Source: CAYLMG01 sp964568365
GTDB lineage: Bacteria; Planctomycetota; Phycisphaerae; Sedimentisphaerales; Anaerobacaceae
Length of the DNA: 19,088 bases
Reading direction: 5' to 3'
Assembly (NCBI GenBank): GCA_964568365.1
Contig: CAZMQF010000029.1
Location: 1-19,088, forward strand
Positions 15,644-19,088 of the stretch are shown here, in pieces. Position 1 is the stretch's first letter; every line of letters starts with the position of its first letter. Below the pieces are notes generated by a model. That model searched no databases. It worked only from the letters and a program-made list of their open reading frames with translations, and was not told the origin of the DNA. Made by a program: the position numbers and the translations under genes.

Positions 15644-16015
15644 ATGCGCTCCTTATAAGTATTAAACTTTATTTTAAGAGCCTCGTGTTTACGTTTTCTT
15701 AAAACCGGTCTTATTAAAAGTACATCTTCTTATGTCCCAATGCAAAATAAAGACTAACTCTCAGGGCGCGACGGAAAAGTTGCTTCAAGGCAAAATCAGC
15801 TTGCAAAATTTTCTTAAAAACAGCAAAATTCCACTTGCCAGAAAGGCAATCCGGGTTTGGAGATGAAAATTGCGGCACTGATGGATGTATTTTTAGGCAA
15901 TTAAGTTTATGGAAAAAAGTTGAAAAATAACAGAACTAACAGAACAGAGGGCGGTTGTTGCGCATCATAAAAGGTGGACAAGTAAGCCCGAAAGCCTATC
16001 AGGAAGGGCGGCAAC

Positions 16016-16543
16016 TTGGAAAAGCAAGAAACACTTGCAACCAGATTACAGACTGGTGAGCGAAAAGCGGCGGTTGAGTTCGTTGACAAGTATTATGAGC
16101 GGATTTACCTCTATATGCGCAGGCTTGGCCACAGCCGCGAAGTGAGCGAGGACCTGACGCAGGAATGCTTTCTGCAGGCCTGGAGACACATTGGCCAGCT
16201 GCGAAGCGGCAGGGCTCTGAAAAGCTGGCTATATCACATTGCCGGCAATATTTCAAAGCTGTACTGGCGAAGGCACGGAGAAAGAGGTGATGTGAGCTTA
16301 GCAGATGTTGATATAGAAGCGTCCGGTGAAGACGGGTCAAGCCTGATTGAGCATAATGAGCAGCTTGTTAGATTGAGAGATGCGGTCGGAAGATTGCCGT
16401 TAAAGCTCAAGCAGACAGTGATATTGCATTATATGCAGCATTTGACAATTGGTGAATCATCCGATGCGCTGGGTATAAGAAAGGGCACCTTCAAAAGCAG
16501 GTTAAACAGGGCATTAAAAGCTCTTAGAAAAGAGCTAAAGTAA
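16016..16543 (+). CDS. ECF-type RNA polymerase sigma factor
   Basis: A 175-residue extracytoplasmic-function sigma factor, which directs RNA polymerase to a dedicated promoter set. Region 2 spans about residues 22-86 (FVDKYYERIYLYMRRLGHS; EDLTQECFLQAWRHI; ALKSWLYHIAGNISKLYWRR). Region 4 spans about 118-172 (LPLKLKQTVILHYMQHLTI, then the HTH SSDALGIRKGTFKSRLNRAL). There is no region 1 or 3, as expected for the class. The start is TTG, supported by an AGGAAGGG ribosome binding site seven bases upstream; no better-placed ATG exists before region 2. The gene downstream, 78 bases on, encodes a one-TM protein of the type that regulates such factors. Confidence 0.93.
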   Translation: MEKQETLATRLQTGERKAAVEFVDKYYERIYLYMRRLGHSREVSEDLTQECFLQAWRHIGQLRSGRALKSWLYHIAGNISKLYWRRHGERGDVSLADVDIEASGEDGSSLIEHNEQLVRLRDAVGRLPLKLKQTVILHYMQHLTIGESSDALGIRKGTFKSRLNRALKALRKELK

Positions 16544-16621
16544 AACGGTGAGGTAATCGGCTCATAGGGCATTTTGGGATGTTAATTTGTATTAATAAGA
16601 TTACTTTGTTTCAGGCTGAAT

Positions 16622-17170
16622 ATGATAATGGAAAAGGATAGGCTGGAAAATTTGTTAAACGAATTGCCTGAGCGGACGACGGAAACGGTGCGTCCGGGCC
16701 TAGCAGAAGATATTAAAGGCACGATTCCAGCCGACCTGTCCAGACATAGAGGCGGCCTGGATACTATAAGAATAATGATAGATTTGAGGGTAAACAGGCT
16801 CGCAGCAGCGGCAGTGATAATTGCAACGATGGTTGTAGGCATAACTTTTTGGCCGGATGGTGTTTCAAACAGTGATAGTTTATATCAGGATGGCAAACTT
16901 CTTGTAAAATACCTGCTAAAAGGTGAGATGGCAACCGGCAAAAATATGCTGGCCGGTTTACCGAAAACCAGCGACTTTTTTCAGGATGGCAGAGAAGTCG
17001 TGTATTACGGCGAGGGTGTTGAAAAAGGAGATAAGGATGCGTTAATGATGCACTGGAAGATTTCTGAAGACAGCTACCGGGTGATATATGGTGATTTTAG
17101 AACTGAGGTTGTTACAGCATCAGAGTTGATAAGACTGCAGGCTAAAATGCTGCAGAGAAAGGCAAAATGA
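16622..17170 (+). CDS. Single-pass membrane protein, probable anti-sigma partner
   Basis: A 182-residue protein that I cannot place in a named family. It has a cytoplasmic, charged N-terminus of about 57 residues (LENLLNELPERTTETVRPGLAEDI), one transmembrane helix at about 60-77 (LAAAAVIIATMVVGITFW), and a roughly 100-residue extracytoplasmic part. That topology and the gene order after an ECF sigma factor fit an anti-sigma factor. The zinc-binding HxxxCxxC motif of ZAS-type anti-sigma factors is absent. The outer part includes DSYRVIYGDFRTEVVTASELI, which might sense an envelope signal. Start is the ATG at 16622 or the one at 16628; the ribosome binding site is weak. Confidence 0.65.
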   Translation: MIMEKDRLENLLNELPERTTETVRPGLAEDIKGTIPADLSRHRGGLDTIRIMIDLRVNRLAAAAVIIATMVVGITFWPDGVSNSDSLYQDGKLLVKYLLKGEMATGKNMLAGLPKTSDFFQDGREVVYYGEGVEKGDKDALMMHWKISEDSYRVIYGDFRTEVVTASELIRLQAKMLQRKAK

Positions 17171-17205
17171 CGGCCTTTTGTGTTTGTTGCAGTGTTTCTT
17201 ATTGC

Positions 17206-17234
17206 TTGACTTATGAAAATTAATATGGTAAGTT
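17206..17234 (+). promoter_or_regulatory. Probable promoter of the prepilin-like gene
   Basis: TTGACT (17206-17211), a 17-base spacer and TAAGTT (17229-17234), with TG one base before the -10 box (extended -10 type). The -10 box itself is a poor match. The leader to the ATG would be about 85 bases. Confidence 0.4.
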
Positions 17235-17326
17235 AAGGGGAATGGGAAATTTGAGCAGAATTTTTCTTCGTACAAGGTTATTTTTGAATGAGTTTTTTTA
17301 ACCTCACATTTTCGAAAGGGTATCTT

Positions 17327-18103
17327 ATGAAAGGCAAAAAAGCATTTACATTGGTTGAACTGTTGGTTGTGATAGCTGTTATTGCTTTGCTGCTGTCGAT
17401 ATTAATACCGGCGCTGCGTTCGGCAAGAGACCAGGCTATGCGGGCATCATGTTCCAATAACATATATCAGCAACTCATTGGTCTGACTATTTTCGCTGAT
17501 GAACACAACGGCCGACTTCAAGAACAGGAGGGAGGTTTTTGGCTTTGGGACGTTTCCCGTCAAAATGTTAATATCCAATTGAAAAATATGGGTATAGATG
17601 TAAGCAAATATGAGGGATCTATCCCGGTACAGCCTATTTTTTATTGTCCAGCCAATCCGATGCAAAGAAAATATATGGAAGAAGCCTGGAATTATTCGGG
17701 TTATCGTGTTTGCGGTTATGTATTTCTTTGGTGGGGCCCATGGAGCGGGGATCCGGGAGAGGCGGGTGAAATCCTGACCTATGAGGGTGAACCTGAGAAA
17801 ATCTATCTTAGAAGAATTGATGTTAAACAACCCTCCAAGGCCGAGCTTGTATTAGATGTAACTTTGAGCGACAAAAGGCAGGGTGAGTGGCCTATTGCCG
17901 ATTATCCTGATGGCAACTTTGCAACGGTAACGTGCGGCGGCATGCCTGGTCTTGGCAATCCGGACAGCACCAGCCATTTGGTGAATGAAAGAAAGGCTGC
18001 AGGTGGTAATATAGGTTTTGCCGATGGTCACGTAGAGTGGCGTCCTTTTAGCAAGATGAAAGAGCGTTTTGTCCTCGGCGCCTGCCCGGTATTCTGGTGG
18101 TAA
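17327..18103 (+). CDS. Prepilin-like protein with N-terminal methylation motif and C-terminal DGHV motif
   Basis: A 258-residue pseudopilin-like protein. It starts with a short basic leader, then FTLVELLVVIAVIALLLSIL. The prepilin peptidase would cut before Phe8, and Glu12 is the +5 Glu needed for assembly. The globular part is large for a pseudopilin and ends in HLVNERKAAGGNIGFADGHVEWRPF, the C-terminal signature found in the expanded planctomycete family annotated H-X9-DG or DUF1559-like. Such proteins are made in many copies per genome; whether they form pili or other surface fibres is not established. I chose the ATG at 17327, with AAAGGG upstream, over an in-frame ATG 39 bases earlier. 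It lies downstream of the sigma factor pair but appears to have its own promoter. Confidence 0.88.
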   Translation: MKGKKAFTLVELLVVIAVIALLLSILIPALRSARDQAMRASCSNNIYQQLIGLTIFADEHNGRLQEQEGGFWLWDVSRQNVNIQLKNMGIDVSKYEGSIPVQPIFYCPANPMQRKYMEEAWNYSGYRVCGYVFLWWGPWSGDPGEAGEILTYEGEPEKIYLRRIDVKQPSKAELVLDVTLSDKRQGEWPIADYPDGNFATVTCGGMPGLGNPDSTSHLVNERKAAGGNIGFADGHVEWRPFSKMKERFVLGACPVFWW

Positions 18104-18113
18104 AAAGCACTAA

Positions 18114-18174
18114 AAAACCACTTATAGTTATTGCACTACAAAGCAAGATAAGGAAAGTTGTGGTTTTACTTTCC
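18114..18174. terminator. Possible hairpin between convergent genes
   Basis: Two alternative stems: AAAACCAC (18114-18121) with GTGGTTTT (18160-18167), and GGAAAGT (18152-18158) with ACTTTCC (18168-18174). They cannot form together. Neither is followed by a good T run, so termination is only suggested by the position between two convergent genes. Confidence 0.3.
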
Positions 18175-18192
18175 GAGCAGACAGTGTGAATA

Positions 18193-19088
18193 TTATATCT
18201 GTTCATTCAGGTTAATTATATTCTCAGCGGTGCGGACTACTTTTTTGCGTAAAGCTTTTGGCGCGAGCACTTGTACCTGGTCGCCGTAGCCGAGTACCCA
18301 CCATGATATTTCTCCCAGCCCGTCAATCCGGAACTCAACAATGGCAGAGCCGTCTTTGTTGTAAGTAACCTTTTGTGTGCTGTGCCATTGCACTTCGGCT
18401 ACGTTGGCGGCAACTTTGGGTAAGAATCGCAGCTTTATATTATAGATTTTACCTTCGGGTATCATCGACCAGGCTCTACCGAGATAATCGTCAAGGTTGA
18501 AGTGTTCTCCATCGACGAAACATTTATCGAGCATCCGGAGTTCTCTGATTCGGCTTAGTTTGAGGGTTCGTATACTCTTATGCAATGCGGACAGTCCCAG
18601 GACATACCATGCCCGCTGGTTGTACAATAGATGATAAGGGTCCAGCTCCAATTCTATAATATTGCCCTCGAAAAGCGATTGATAACGGATGTGAACTTTA
18701 CGTTTTTTTTCGATGGCCTTCTGCAGACTTTCGAAGGTTTTGTCGAGCAGTCTCATCGGTGCCTGGGGATTAAGTCTGGTAGATATACTGCGCAAAGATG
18801 TATTGCAGTATCGCTTTATTTTGGCAGGCAGATTGTTTTCGATTTTCAGGGCGGCAAGAAGTGCAGAGTTCTTGAAAGGTATCTGCATCTGATTGCTTAC
18901 CTTGTGTACCAGCAAAAGAAGGCTGAGTGCTTCCTGAAGGTTCAGGTCTATAGGAGGCAGAAAGAATTCAGGGTCTATGGTATAGCTGCCGTTTTTGGAA
19001 TCGTAATGATACGGGACACCAATAAGCTGGAGTTCCTTGAGGTCTCGAAATACGGTGCGGCGGCTTGTTCCGAAGGTTTTTGCCAGAT
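18193..19088 (-). CDS. HTH-WYL domain transcriptional regulator (5' end outside window)
   Basis: About 297 codons are visible and the frame is open at the window edge, so the start lies beyond 19088. The first visible residues, LAKTFGTSRRTVFRDLKELQLIGV, are the recognition half of a DeoR/HTH_11 winged helix, followed by wing residues YHYDSKNGSYTIDP. A middle helical segment leads to the WYL domain: KKRKVHIRYQS, then DPYHLLYNQRAWYVLGLS and TLKLSRIRELRML. The C-terminal WCX-like extension (EGKIYNIKLRFLPKVAANVAE; ISWWVLGYGDQVQVLAPKALRKKV) completes the protein. Regulators of this YafY type bind nucleic acid or nucleotide ligands through WYL and control varied genes, including DNA-damage and phage-defence functions; the target here is unknown. 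A frame counted from the TTG at 18915 would miss the HTH and is not the true start. Confidence 0.9.
   Translation of the reverse strand, partial: LAKTFGTSRRTVFRDLKELQLIGVPYHYDSKNGSYTIDPEFFLPPIDLNLQEALSLLLLVHKVSNQMQIPFKNSALLAALKIENNLPAKIKRYCNTSLRSISTRLNPQAPMRLLDKTFESLQKAIEKKRKVHIRYQSLFEGNIIELELDPYHLLYNQRAWYVLGLSALHKSIRTLKLSRIRELRMLDKCFVDGEHFNLDDYLGRAWSMIPEGKIYNIKLRFLPKVAANVAEVQWHSTQKVTYNKDGSAIVEFRIDGLGEISWWVLGYGDQVQVLAPKALRKKVVRTAENIINLNEQI

Larger units (their letters stand above)
15185..16015. other. Long intergenic region with RNA-like signals
   Basis: About 830 bases with no credible gene on either strand. It holds the promoter of the YifB-like gene (15215-15243), an AT-rich hairpin (15439-15468), a strong plus-strand promoter (15479-15508), a stem and an intrinsic terminator (15611-15643). 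From 15644 to 15990 I see only AT-rich sequence with a weak promoter-like pair (TTGCAA at 15801-15806, CAAAAT at 15824-15829) that could serve the sigma factor gene. Confidence 0.6.

Noticed and set aside
15644..15990. Promoter TTGCAA/CAAAAT at 15801-15829 for the sigma factor gene
   Set aside because: The -10 box is only a 4/6 match in AT-rich DNA; not strong enough to list as a feature.
1..19088. tRNA genes, CRISPR arrays, insertion sequences, phage or plasmid replication genes
   Set aside because: No cloverleaf, regular spaced repeat, transposase or terminal inverted repeat was seen. The ParA-like gene has no ParB partner or origin-like repeats near it.

Overview
The window looks like chromosomal DNA from a planctomycete-type bacterium, most likely of the class Phycisphaerae. 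This rests on the gene families: a prepilin-like protein with a C-terminal FADGHVEW motif, a secreted protein with a PEP-CTERM tail, an ECF sigma factor followed by a one-TM partner, a secreted GH95-type alpha-L-fucosidase, and a secreted S55 (SpoIVB-like) peptidase. Base composition is moderate, and ATG, GTG and TTG starts with good purine-rich ribosome binding sites are all used. I see no rRNA, tRNA, CRISPR array, transposase or phage gene.

Layout. (1) 28-1876, minus strand: a membrane-anchored TPR-like protein followed by an RluA-family pseudouridine synthase, with a near-consensus promoter at 1982-2010. The 5' leader carries two tandem palindromes. (2) 2063-8247, plus strand: four closely spaced genes for an S55 peptidase, a secreted beta-propeller/Ig-like protein, a class I fumarase alpha subunit and a small lipoyl E2 acyltransferase. 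The promoter appears to share its self-complementary -35 box (TTGCAA) with the divergent minus-strand promoter. A 3' remnant of a small heat-shock protein gene and a strong terminator close this block. (3) 8749-10134, plus: a ParA-type ATPase fused through an acidic Pro/Ala/Glu-rich linker to an AMPK-beta-like glycogen-binding (CBM48) domain. (4) 10202-12676, minus: the GH95 enzyme, with its own promoter. (5) 13001-13618, plus: a secreted P-domain protein with a PEP-CTERM anchor. (6) 13655-15184, minus: YifB/ComM-like AAA+ ATPase, with a clear promoter. (7) 15185-16015: about 830 bases without a gene, holding what looks like a complete small-RNA transcription unit (promoter, stem, intrinsic terminator). 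(8) 16016-17170, plus: ECF sigma factor and probable anti-sigma or membrane partner. (9) 17327-18103, plus: prepilin-like protein. (10) 18193-19088, minus: HTH-WYL regulator, whose 5' end lies outside the window.

How the genes fit together. Most blocks are independent housekeeping or envelope functions. The 2063-8247 operon mixes two exported proteins with two central-carbon enzymes, and each enzyme lacks its usual partners nearby. The most unusual protein is the ParA-CBM48 fusion. Its glycogen-contacting residues are retained, so it may tether a positioning ATPase to a glucan polymer or to a glycogen-associated complex. That role is inference. Promoters can be read well here, and TTGCAA recurs as the -35 box.
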